From assembly GCA_036278755.1 (NCBI GenBank), contig DASUKL010000052.1, forward strand, positions 26,331 through 90,330: a DNA stretch of 64,000 bases, in the 5' to 3' direction. Shown in pieces: positions 34,805-42,671 of the stretch (position 1 is its first letter; every line of letters starts with the position of its first letter). Below the pieces are notes generated by a model. That model was not told the DNA's origin and did no database searches. It was given only the letters and a program-made list of their open reading frames with translations. This stretch comes from DASUKL01 sp036278755 (GTDB lineage Bacteria; Chloroflexota; Limnocylindria; Limnocylindrales; CSP1-4). Both the position numbers and the translations under genes were made by a program.

Positions 34805-35668
34805 ATGCTCGCCACGTTCGTCATCGGCCTGCGCGAAGGCCTGGAGGCCGCCCTGATCGTGGGCATCGTGGCCGCCTTCCTGCGCAAGCGGGGCCGCCTC
34901 GACGCCCTGCGCGCGGTCTGGATCGGGGTGGCGGCGGCCGTGGCCATCTGCGTCGCCGTGGCGGTCGGGCTGCAGGTCCTGGCGGCGGAGCTGCCGCAGG
35001 CCCAGCAGGAGGGGCTGGAGACCATCGTCGGGGCGGCGGCGGTGGTGACCGTGACCTACATGGTCCTCTGGATGCGCGGCCATGCCCGCGACCTCAAGGG
35101 CCAGCTCGAGGGCGCTACGGCCTCGGCCCTGGCGGAGGGCTCGGCCTGGGCCCTGGTGGCCATGGCCTTCCTGGCCGTCCTGCGCGAGGGCTTCGAGACC
35201 TCGGTCTTCCTCCTGGCCGCCTTCCAGGCCGCGGTAGACCCCATGCTGGCCGGCCTGGGCGCCCTCATCGGCATCCTCGTCGCGGCGGGCCTGGGCTACG
35301 GCCTCTACCGGGGCGGCATCCGGCTCGACCTCAACCGTTTCTTCCGCCTGACCGGCGTGGTCCTCGTCCTCGTCGCTGCCGGCCTGGTGATGAGCGCCCT
35401 CCACTCGGCCCATGAGGCCGGCTGGCTCAACGTCGGCCAGCAGCAGCTGCTCGACCTGACCTGGCTCGTCCAGCCGGGGACCATCATCTCGGCCCTCATC
35501 ACGGGCGTCCTGGGCATCCAGCCCCGGCCGACGGTCATCGAGGTCCTGGGCTGGCTCGTGTACCTCATCCCGGTCGGCCTGTACGTGGCTTGGCCGCAGC
35601 CGCGCCCCGCCCCCCGTCCCGTCCCGGCCGGTCCCGAGCAGACCTCGCTGCCTGTCTCGCGCTCCTGA
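34805..35668 (+). CDS. efeU: EfeU/FTR1-family iron permease
   Basis: A 287-residue, seven-helix iron permease. Both REGxE iron motifs are present: REGLEAALIVGIVAAF near residues 10-25 and REGFETSVFLLAAFQ near 120. It imports iron, in ferric form after oxidation by its partners. GGAGG is 4 nt before the ATG. It heads efeU-efeO-efeB, with 35- and 39-bp gaps, under the promoter at 34669. Confidence 0.93.
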   Translation: MLATFVIGLREGLEAALIVGIVAAFLRKRGRLDALRAVWIGVAAAVAICVAVAVGLQVLAAELPQAQQEGLETIVGAAAVVTVTYMVLWMRGHARDLKGQLEGATASALAEGSAWALVAMAFLAVLREGFETSVFLLAAFQAAVDPMLAGLGALIGILVAAGLGYGLYRGGIRLDLNRFFRLTGVVLVLVAAGLVMSALHSAHEAGWLNVGQQQLLDLTWLVQPGTIISALITGVLGIQPRPTVIEVLGWLVYLIPVGLYVAWPQPRPAPRPVPAGPEQTSLPVSRS

Positions 35669-35703
35669 CCCCGATCGCCCCACCCACCATCGATGGAGGT
35701 CCC

Positions 35704-36906
35704 GTGCCCCGCGCTTCGACGACCCTGCCGCACCGCGCCCCCATCGGCCCCCTGAGCGCCCTCGTCGGCGCCCTGTTCCTCGCGGGTTGTAGCGGCCAGG
35801 GCGCGACCCCCGGGGACAGCGGCGGGCCGAACGGCTCGGCCGGGACGACCATCGTGGAGGTCACCCTGAGCGCCGACGGCTGCCCGCCCCAGCCGGCCTC
35901 GGTGCCGGAGGGCCCGGTCACGGTCCACATCAAGAACACCGATGCCGCTGCCGCATCGGAGGTGGAGCTCCTGCAGAACGGGGCCATCCTGGGCGAGAAG
36001 GAGAACCTCGTGCCCGGGCTGTCCGGCACGTTCTCCCTCGATCTGAAGGCCGGCCAGTACATCCTCTCCTGCCCCGGGGCCAAGACCGAGACGGCCACGT
36101 TGACCGTGGTCGCGGCCACGGCGGGCGGGGCCAGCCCGACCCCGATCTCCAGCACCCAGCTGGCGGTGGGCGCCGCCCTGGCCCGGGCCACGTCCGGCTA
36201 CCAGGCCTACGTGCGCGACCAGGTCGACCAGCTGGTCACGGCCACCCAGGCCTTGGCCCAGGCCGTGGAGGCCGGTGAGGTGGCCAAGGCCAAGGAGCTC
36301 TACGGTCCGGCCCGGGTCTTCTACGAGCGGATCGAGCCGGTGGCCGAGAGCTTCGGTGATCTCGACCCCAAGATCGACGGCCGCATCGATGACGCGGCCT
36401 CGCCGGCGGACTTCACCGGCTTCCATCGCCTCGAGCAGGCCCTCTGGATCGACGGCAGGACCGACGCCATGACGCCCATCGCCCAGGGCCTGGTGACCGA
36501 CGTCCAGCAGCTCCAGACGCTGGTCAAGACGGCCTCCTACCAGCCGGCTCAGGCGGCCAACGGGGCCAGCGAGCTGCTCGACGAGGTGGCGGCCTCCAAG
36601 ATCACCGGCGAGGAGGAGCGCTACTCGCACCTCGACCTGCTCGACTTCCAGGCCAACCTCGATGGCGCCCAGAAGGCCTTCGAGCTCCTGCAGCCTGCCC
36701 TGACCCTCATCGACCCCGACCTGAGCTCGACCATCAGCGCCCGATTCGCCGACGTGCAGGCCGCCCTCGCGCCGTACCAGGAAGACGGCGTCTTCGTCTC
36801 CTACACCACGCTGACGGAGGCCGACACGAAGCTGCTGGCCCAGAAGGTCGATGCCCTGGCCGAGCCGCTCTCCCACGTGGCGGCGGCGGTCGTCGGCCAT
36901 GGCTGA
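35704..36906 (+). CDS. efeO: EfeO periplasmic/exported iron-binding lipoprotein
   Basis: A 400-residue lipoprotein: signal peptide with lipobox LAGC near residue 28, a cupredoxin-like domain (about 45-135, VTLSADGCPPQPASVPEGPV), then an M75 (imelysin-like) helical domain with the HxxE iron-binding motif in FTGFHRLEQALW. It captures and delivers iron to EfeU. GGAGG lies 4 nt before the GTG. All expected domains are intact. Confidence 0.92.
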   Translation: MPRASTTLPHRAPIGPLSALVGALFLAGCSGQGATPGDSGGPNGSAGTTIVEVTLSADGCPPQPASVPEGPVTVHIKNTDAAAASEVELLQNGAILGEKENLVPGLSGTFSLDLKAGQYILSCPGAKTETATLTVVAATAGGASPTPISSTQLAVGAALARATSGYQAYVRDQVDQLVTATQALAQAVEAGEVAKAKELYGPARVFYERIEPVAESFGDLDPKIDGRIDDAASPADFTGFHRLEQALWIDGRTDAMTPIAQGLVTDVQQLQTLVKTASYQPAQAANGASELLDEVAASKITGEEERYSHLDLLDFQANLDGAQKAFELLQPALTLIDPDLSSTISARFADVQAALAPYQEDGVFVSYTTLTEADTKLLAQKVDALAEPLSHVAAAVVGHG

Positions 36907-36945
36907 GCGACGCGTGACCGGCGATGGCTGAGCGCAGGCGGGTCC

Positions 36946-38226
36946 ATGCCTGAGGGCGAGCGGCCGGGCATCAGCCGGCGAGGCTTCCTGCGGGCCGGCG
37001 CGGCGCTGGGCGGGGCCGCCGTCCTGGGCGGCGCCGGCGGCTTCGCGGCCGGCCGCTCCGGCCTCGCCGTGGGCGGCAGCGGGTCGCCGCTGCCGGGGTC
37101 CGGGACGGACAACGGCCGCATCCCCTTCTACGGGGCGCATCAGGCCGGCATCGCCACCCCGGCCCAGGATCGGCTGGCTATCGCCGCCTTCGACGTCATC
37201 GCCGCCCAGCGCTCCGACCTCGTGGCCATGCTGAAGCGCTGGACCGCGGCGGCGGCCCTCATGGTCGAGGGCAAGCCGGTGGGCGACGTCATGGCCGCGC
37301 CGCTCGCCCCGCCGACCGACACGGGCGAGGCCTACGGCCTCGCGCCGGCCCGGCTGACCCTGACGGCCGGCTTCGGGCCCAGCCTGTTCGACGCTCGCTT
37401 CGGTCTGGCCGGCCTCCGGCCCGCGGCCCTCGAGGCCCTACCGTCGCTGCCGGGCGACCTGCTGGATCCGGCCATCAGCGACGGCGACCTCGTCGTGCAG
37501 GCCTGTGCCGACGACCCCCAGGTCTGCTTCCACGCGGTGCGCAACCTGGCCCGCCTGGGCCGGGGCACGGTCGTCATGCGCTGGTTCCAGTCGGGCTTCG
37601 GGCGGACGTCGAGCACCAGCAGCAGCCAGGAGACGCCGCGCAACCTGATGGGCTTCAAGGACGGCACGAACAACATCGTGGCCGAGGACACCTCGGCCAT
37701 GGACCGCTTCGTGTGGGTCGGCCTGGAAGCTGACCAGCCCTGGATGCGGGGCGGCACGTACCTGGTCGCGCGGCGCATCAGGATGCTCATCGAGTCCTGG
37801 GATCGCGATGGGTTCCTGGACCAGGAGCACGTCTTCGGGCGCCAGAAGCTGAGCGGCGCGCCGCTCGGCGAGACGGCCGAGCACGACCCCGTGCCGCTGA
37901 CCGCCCGCGACGTCCACGGCGACCTCGTCATCCCGGCCGACGCCCATATCCGCTTGGCCGCGCCGTCGAGCAACGGCGGCCAGCGCATCCTGCGCCGTGG
38001 CTACTCCTTCACGGACGGCACCGATCCGGTCACGGGCCAGCTGGAGGCGGGGCTCTTCTTCATCTGCTTCCAGCGCGACCCCAACACCCAGTTCGTGGCC
38101 ATCCAGCGCCAGCTGGGGGCCCACGACGCGCTCGATGAGTACATCAAGCACACCGGCTCCGGCCTGTTCGCCTGTCCGCCCGGGCTGGCCGCGGGGGGCT
38201 GGTGGGGCGAGGCCCTGCTGGGTTGA
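36946..38226 (+). CDS. efeB: EfeB Dyp-type haem peroxidase, Tat-exported
   Basis: A 426-residue Dyp-type peroxidase. The N-terminus ISRRGFLRAGAALGG is a clear Tat signal (RR at residues 11-12). The GxxDG motif is GFKDGTNN; the proximal haem His is in DAHIRLAAP; the C-terminal GLFFICFQRDPNTQF is family-typical. It would be folded with haem before export and oxidise ferrous iron or deferrochelate haem for EfeU/EfeO. No good ribosome-binding site precedes the ATG. Confidence 0.93.
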   Translation: MPEGERPGISRRGFLRAGAALGGAAVLGGAGGFAAGRSGLAVGGSGSPLPGSGTDNGRIPFYGAHQAGIATPAQDRLAIAAFDVIAAQRSDLVAMLKRWTAAAALMVEGKPVGDVMAAPLAPPTDTGEAYGLAPARLTLTAGFGPSLFDARFGLAGLRPAALEALPSLPGDLLDPAISDGDLVVQACADDPQVCFHAVRNLARLGRGTVVMRWFQSGFGRTSSTSSSQETPRNLMGFKDGTNNIVAEDTSAMDRFVWVGLEADQPWMRGGTYLVARRIRMLIESWDRDGFLDQEHVFGRQKLSGAPLGETAEHDPVPLTARDVHGDLVIPADAHIRLAAPSSNGGQRILRRGYSFTDGTDPVTGQLEAGLFFICFQRDPNTQFVAIQRQLGAHDALDEYIKHTGSGLFACPPGLAAGGWWGEALLG

Positions 38227-38250
38227 GCGGGCGGCTCGCTAGACTTGGCC

Positions 38251-38270
38251 CGGCCGCCGTGGAGCGGCCG
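38251..38270 (+). promoter_or_regulatory. Leader hairpin of ftcD
   Basis: CGGCCGC-N6-GCGGCCG is a perfect 7-bp hairpin between TAGACT (38240-38245, a possible -10) and the GAGGAGGAAGC ribosome-binding site of ftcD. Confidence 0.4.
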
Positions 38271-38287
38271 CCTGGCGAGGAGGAAGC

Positions 38288-39256
38288 GTGGCCCGGCTGG
38301 TCGAATGCGTGCCCAACTTCAGCGAGGGGCGCCGGCCCGAGGTGATCGAGTCCCTGGCCGCGGCGGTGACCGCCGACCCCGAGGTCCAGCTCCTCGATCG
38401 GACCAGCGACGTCGACCACAACCGCAGCGTGCTCACCCTGGCCGGCCCGCCGCAGGCCGTGGCGGCGGCCATGGAGGCCGGCGTGGGCGTGGCCATCGAG
38501 CGGATCGACCTCAACGTCCACGAGGGCCAGCATCCGCGGATCGGCGCCGTCGACGTCATCCCCTTCGTGCCCCTCGGCGACTCGACCATGGACGAGTGCG
38601 TCGCCCTGGCCCGGGACTTCGGCGCTCGCATCGCGGAACGCTTCGAGCTGCCCGTCTACCTCTACGCCCGGGCCGCCCTGCGCCGCGAGCGGACGATCCT
38701 GGCCGACATCCGCAAGCCCCAGTTCGAAGGGCTGCGCGACCAGATCAGCCACCCCGGGCGCGCGCCCGACTTCGGCCCGGCCCGCATCCATCCCACGGCG
38801 GGCGCCGTGGCCGTGGGGGCCCGACCCTTCCTCATCGCCTACAACATCAACCTCGAATCGGGCGACCTCGACCTGGCCAAGCGGATCGCCCATCGCATCC
38901 GCGAGCGATCGGGGGGCCTGCCCCGCGTGCAGGCCCTGGGCCTCTACCTGGCCGACCTCCGCTGCGCCCAGGTCTCGATGAACCTGCTCGACTTCACGGT
39001 CACGCCGATGTGGCAGGTCTGGGAGCAAGTCGGGGCCGCGGCGGCGGTCGAGGGCGTCCGCCTCCGCGAGTCGGAGCTCATCGGCCTGGCCCCCCTGGCC
39101 GCCCTGACCGACGTGGCCGACCATGTCGGCGTGCCGACCGGGGCGCCGGTCGAGGAGCGCCTGCAGGCTGCCGCGGCCCGGCTGCGGATCCGCGACTTCC
39201 GCCCCGACATGGCCCTCGAACTGCGCCTCGCTGAAGCCGCCCGCGGGCCCGCGTGA
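38288..39256 (+). CDS. ftcD: Glutamate formimidoyltransferase
   Basis: A 322-residue transferase that moves the formimino group of formimino-L-glutamate to tetrahydrofolate, the last histidine-degradation step here. MARLVECVPNFSEGRRPEVI is diagnostic; RNIN-type folate and product motifs (HPRIGAVDVIPFVPLG, and RPFLIAYNINLES near 180) are intact. The cyclodeaminase domain of the animal enzyme is absent, as usual in bacteria. GAGGAGGAAGC precedes the GTG start. Confidence 0.93.
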   Translation: MARLVECVPNFSEGRRPEVIESLAAAVTADPEVQLLDRTSDVDHNRSVLTLAGPPQAVAAAMEAGVGVAIERIDLNVHEGQHPRIGAVDVIPFVPLGDSTMDECVALARDFGARIAERFELPVYLYARAALRRERTILADIRKPQFEGLRDQISHPGRAPDFGPARIHPTAGAVAVGARPFLIAYNINLESGDLDLAKRIAHRIRERSGGLPRVQALGLYLADLRCAQVSMNLLDFTVTPMWQVWEQVGAAAAVEGVRLRESELIGLAPLAALTDVADHVGVPTGAPVEERLQAAAARLRIRDFRPDMALELRLAEAARGPA

Positions 39257-39307
39257 GCGGCGCGAGCGGCTCGGCCCGGTGAGCGCGATCACGGCACGGA
39301 GGCCTGG

Positions 39308-40621
39308 GTGAGCGCAGCCGGTTCGAGCGCCCTCCTCGTCGTCGGCGCGGCCGAGGTGGTGACCATGGCCGGCGGCCTGCGCGGGGGCGCGAGCCAGGAT
39401 GAGCCGGCCATCCTGTCGGCCGATGGGCCGGCCGTGGCCATCCAGGGGCAGCGCCTGGTGGCCGTTGGCGGGGAGGAGGCCGTGCGGGCTCGGCTCGACG
39501 AGCTGGGGCTGGGAGGGCCGGGGCTGGAGGTCCTCGACGCTCGAGGCGGGACCGTCACACCGGGGCTCATCGACCCCCACACCCACTTGCTCTTCGCCGG
39601 CACGCGCGAGGCGGAGCTGCGGCTCCGGCAGCGGGGCGCCGGCTACCTCGAGATCCTGGCCGCCGGCGGCGGCATCCTCTCCACCGTCGAACGGACCCGC
39701 GCGGCGAGCGTGGACGAGTTGCTGGCGCACGGCCGCCGCTGGCTGGGAGCCATGCTGGGCCACGGCGTGACGACGGTCGAGGCCAAGTCCGGCTACGGCC
39801 TCGAACGGGCCACGGAGCTGCGGCTCCTCGAGGTCGCCGGCCAGCTCGACGCGGAAGGCCCGGTCGAGGTCGTGCCCACCTTCCTCGGGGCCCACGCTGT
39901 GCCGGCCGAGTACCGCGACGAGCCGGGCGGCGGGGCCGAGGCCTACCTGCGCTCGGTCATCGACGCGCAGCTGCCGGCCGTCGTCGAGCAGGGCCTCGCC
40001 CGCTCCTGTGACGTGTTCTGTGAGGCCGGCGTCTTCAGCCCCGACCAGTCGCGCCGGCTCCTGCTGGCGGCCCGCGAACGGGACCTGGCCGTCCGACTCC
40101 ATGCCGACGAGCTGGCACCGTCGGGCGGAGCCGAGCTGGCGGCCGAGCTGGGCGCCCTGTCGGCCGACCACTTGGCCGCGCCATCGACCGAGGGGGTGGC
40201 CGCCCTGGCTCGAGCCGCGGCCGAAGGTCGGGCGGTCGTGGCCGTCCTCCTACCCGCCACCACCCTGTTCCTCATGAAGGACGAAGGCGCGCCGGCCCGG
40301 GCCTTCGTGGAGGCTGGCGTGCCCGTGGCCCTGGGCACCGACTTCAACCCCGGCACCTCGCCCACGGCCAACCTGCCCCTGGTCCTCTCGCTGGCCGTCC
40401 TGCGCCTCCGGCTCAGCCCTTCGGAGGCCCTCGCCGCGGTAACCGTCAATGCTGCCGCGGCGCTGGGGCTGGGGGAGAGCCACGGCTCGCTCGAGCCGGG
40501 CAAGCAGGCCGACCTCGTGATCTGGGACGCGCCCTCCCACGAGCTGCTGCCCTATTGGTTGGGGGCGGACCTCGTGCGGGTGGTGGTCAAGCGGGGGCGG
40601 GTGGTGGTCGACCGCCGCTGA
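39308..40621 (+). CDS. hutI: Imidazolonepropionase
   Basis: A 437-residue amidohydrolase converting imidazolone-propionate to formimino-glutamate. Metal motif VTPGLIDPHTHLLFAGTRE (HxH near residue 95), then EAKSGYGLERATELRLL, VPTFLGAHAVP and the later AVALGTDFNPGTSPTANLP are complete. Slightly longer than the 405-415 norm because of N-terminal inserts. GGAGG lies 5 nt before the GTG. It follows ftcD by 51 bp, forming the second half of the hut route. Confidence 0.94.
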   Translation: MSAAGSSALLVVGAAEVVTMAGGLRGGASQDEPAILSADGPAVAIQGQRLVAVGGEEAVRARLDELGLGGPGLEVLDARGGTVTPGLIDPHTHLLFAGTREAELRLRQRGAGYLEILAAGGGILSTVERTRAASVDELLAHGRRWLGAMLGHGVTTVEAKSGYGLERATELRLLEVAGQLDAEGPVEVVPTFLGAHAVPAEYRDEPGGGAEAYLRSVIDAQLPAVVEQGLARSCDVFCEAGVFSPDQSRRLLLAARERDLAVRLHADELAPSGGAELAAELGALSADHLAAPSTEGVAALARAAAEGRAVVAVLLPATTLFLMKDEGAPARAFVEAGVPVALGTDFNPGTSPTANLPLVLSLAVLRLRLSPSEALAAVTVNAAAALGLGESHGSLEPGKQADLVIWDAPSHELLPYWLGADLVRVVVKRGRVVVDRR

Positions 40622-40626
40622 GGTTC

Positions 40627-40675
40627 GGGCTGAGCGCTGGCGGTCGGGCTCAGCGCTGGCGGTCGGGCTCAGCCC
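40627..40675. terminator. Hairpin with repeated arms between convergent hutI and a hydrolase
   Basis: GGGCTGAGC (40627-40635) pairs with GCTCAGCCC (40667-40675) or with GCTCAGC at 40648-40654. The two right arms come from a duplicated 19-bp unit. It lies across the convergent gene ends; no T-run. Confidence 0.45.
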
Positions 40676-41352
40676 TTGCCGCGCGACTCCAGGATGACGA
40701 CGGTCAGCTCCTGAGGCACCGAGGAGACCGAGACGGTCAGCTTGGCCTGCGGAGCAGGAGCCTGGGCCACGCCCATCTCGTGGAGGAAGCGGCCCATGGC
40801 CGCATCGCAGTCCTCGGGCCGATCGCAGACCGGCATGGCCACGACGAGGTTGACGTCGAGCTGCGAGACGACCTCCGCGGCGCGGGCCACGGTGAGGTTG
40901 CCGCCGATGGGCAGGCAGGCCACGTCGACGGTGCCCAGCTCACCCAGCGTGGCCTCGGTCAGGGCGTGGCCGATGTCACCGAGGTGGATGGCATGGAGCC
41001 CGTCGAGCTCGTAGACGAAGGCGACGTTGCGGCCGCGCTCGCTGCCTCGGGACTCGTCGCGGAAGGTGCGCACGCCCGTGACCAGGACGTCGTGGACCTC
41101 GAACTCGCCCGGACCCTCGAGGACGAAGGCCTCCTCCAGGCTCGCCGGCAGCGGGGTCCCGGCCCGGGTCAGCGCGGTGCCCTTGCGGCCCCGCGGCCCG
41201 GCCTGATCAGCATCGGCATGGCTGAAGGTGACGATATCGGCGGTCAGCCCTCGCCCGGTAGGCCCGACGACCGAACGGAAGGCGTCGGCGGCGATGACGC
41301 CTTCGCGGCCTTTGAGGCGCAGGCAGGCCCCGCCGTACCAGGTGATCTCCAT
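40669..41352 (-). CDS. Metallo-beta-lactamase-fold hydrolase (UlaG-like)
   Basis: A 227-residue protein of the UlaG/beta-lactamase_3 type: ITWYGGACLRLKG opens the fold and ADIVTFSHADADQ carries the metal-ligand region, which is degenerate here (HxD.D without the full HxHxDH). HAIHLGDIGHALTEATLGELGTVDVACLPIGG gives the later ligands. Activity is uncertain. The -10 hexamer TAGGAT (41364-41359) is 6 nt before the ATG. Confidence 0.75.
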   Translation of the reverse strand: MEITWYGGACLRLKGREGVIAADAFRSVVGPTGRGLTADIVTFSHADADQAGPRGRKGTALTRAGTPLPASLEEAFVLEGPGEFEVHDVLVTGVRTFRDESRGSERGRNVAFVYELDGLHAIHLGDIGHALTEATLGELGTVDVACLPIGGNLTVARAAEVVSQLDVNLVVAMPVCDRPEDCDAAMGRFLHEMGVAQAPAPQAKLTVSVSSVPQELTVVILESRGKG

Positions 41353-41358
41353 CGCCGC

Positions 41359-41364
41359 ATCCTA
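41359..41364 (-). promoter_or_regulatory. -10 hexamer TAGGAT of the UlaG-like gene
   Basis: TAGGAT ends 6 nt before the ATG at 41352; the -35 position is inside the adjacent hairpin. Confidence 0.5.
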
Positions 41365-41377
41365 GCGAAGAAAGGGA

Positions 41378-41414
41378 GAACGGGAGGCGCCTGCCCAATC
41401 GGCGCCTCCCGTTC
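41378..41414 (-). terminator. 14-bp perfect hairpin upstream of the UlaG-like gene
   Basis: GAACGGGAGGCGCC (41378-41391) and GGCGCCTCCCGTTC (41401-41414) flank a 9-nt loop. On the minus strand it is followed by CTCCCTTTCTTC, consistent with termination of leftward transcripts from argS and its neighbour about 590 bp away. Confidence 0.5.
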
Positions 41415-42001
41415 GGAGGGAGGGAGAGGGAACTGGAAGCGGTGGCTTCACGGTTCCGCTGCCATCACGTTACGCGCGCTGCGTGAAGCGACAAGCCCCG
41501 AGTCGGTGAAGATTCCGACACCTTTGAGGGGGTCCGAGCGCTGCCTCCTGCCCGGCCGTTCCTGGTCATGCTCCGGGACCGAACCGTATCGCCGTCCACC
41601 CCTGCCGGACCTCCTCCCGCTCGATGGCCGCCCGGATCGAGTGGCTCCCGAAGGGCCGGTCCTGGCCAAACACGCCGGCAGCGGCGCCTTATCTGGGTCG
41701 GACTAGGGCCGGAGCGTCCGGACGTGCCCGACCGTGGCCAGACAGGTGCAGATTCGCGGCGCTACATCCCTACGGGTCCGGGTCCTCGCCGCCTGATCCT
41801 CCAGATCGGCCTCGATGGTGGCCATACGCGCGCTGGGCGGAGGGTCTGGCCACGGATCAGGCCCGATCCGGCCTCGACGAGGGCTCGAGGGTGGCCACGA
41901 CACCGTGGTCGTCGCGGGGCTCGGGCATAAGGATGCCGGATCGGCCCTGTTTGGCCAGGACGCGGGGCTGACCGGCGCGGATCGGGGCAGAGGAGACCGG
42001 G

Positions 42002-42661
42002 CTACGATCCCGGGTCGAGCTCGATGGGGCCGCCGATGGGGAGGCGGGCGAAGTCGGCCCCGCCCTCGCGAGCCAGCCACGCGCAGGCCCCGCGGAGACC
42101 ACGCTCGTTGAGCTGCCCGTCGTGGATGGGGTGGATGTGCCGGGGCGCGACAGCGCGTGCGAAGGCGATCGCCTCGTCGGTCTTCATCCACGAACCGTGG
42201 ACCGGCACGAACAGCCGGTCGACCGGCACGCCGGGTGGGACGAGGGCATCGCCGGGCACATAGACGCGCTCGTCGACGAGGTAGCTCAGGTTGGCCACGT
42301 CGGGCCGGCCCTGCCAGATGGGGGCGTGGCGGCCGCCGAAGGCACGGACGGACCAGCCGGCGGCGTCGAACCGCTCGCCGACGTGAACGGGGACCAGGCG
42401 ATCGCTCTGCGGCGCACCGTCCGCGGCGGCGACGACCGTGGCCAGGGCCGCGGCCGGGCCGTAGACCCGGAGCGCGGGCGAGGCCGCCATAGCCGCGGCC
42501 AGCGGTCCGGGATCGATGTGATCCTCGTGCTCGTGGGTGATCAGCACGGCCTGAGCCCCCGCGAGGGCCGCCGGCTCGGTCCAACAGCCGGGGTCGACGA
42601 CCAGGGCGCGGCCATCCTCCTCGATGCGAGCGCAGGCATGGCCGTAGCGGACAAGGCGCAC
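42002..42661 (-). CDS. Metallo-beta-lactamase-fold hydrolase
   Basis: A 219-residue MBL-fold protein: ARIEEDGRALVVDPG, the complete zinc motif THEHEDHID (HxHxDH near residues 43-48), YVPGDALVPPG and PIHDGQLNERG. Related to UlaG/YtnP-like hydrolases; substrate unknown. The GTG at 42659-42661 has AGGAGG 6 nt upstream and lies 10 bp after argS, so they are co-transcribed. Confidence 0.82.
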   Translation of the reverse strand: MRLVRYGHACARIEEDGRALVVDPGCWTEPAALAGAQAVLITHEHEDHIDPGPLAAAMAASPALRVYGPAAALATVVAAADGAPQSDRLVPVHVGERFDAAGWSVRAFGGRHAPIWQGRPDVANLSYLVDERVYVPGDALVPPGVPVDRLFVPVHGSWMKTDEAIAFARAVAPRHIHPIHDGQLNERGLRGACAWLAREGGADFARLPIGGPIELDPGS

Positions 42662-42671
42662 AGCAACCCTC

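Larger units (their letters stand above)
41353..42001. other. Long non-coding gap with a strong hairpin
   Basis: About 650 bp with no convincing gene, tRNA or known ncRNA. The left end carries the hydrolase promoter and a 14-bp perfect hairpin; the rest is GC-rich with no coding bias that I can see. Confidence 0.5.
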
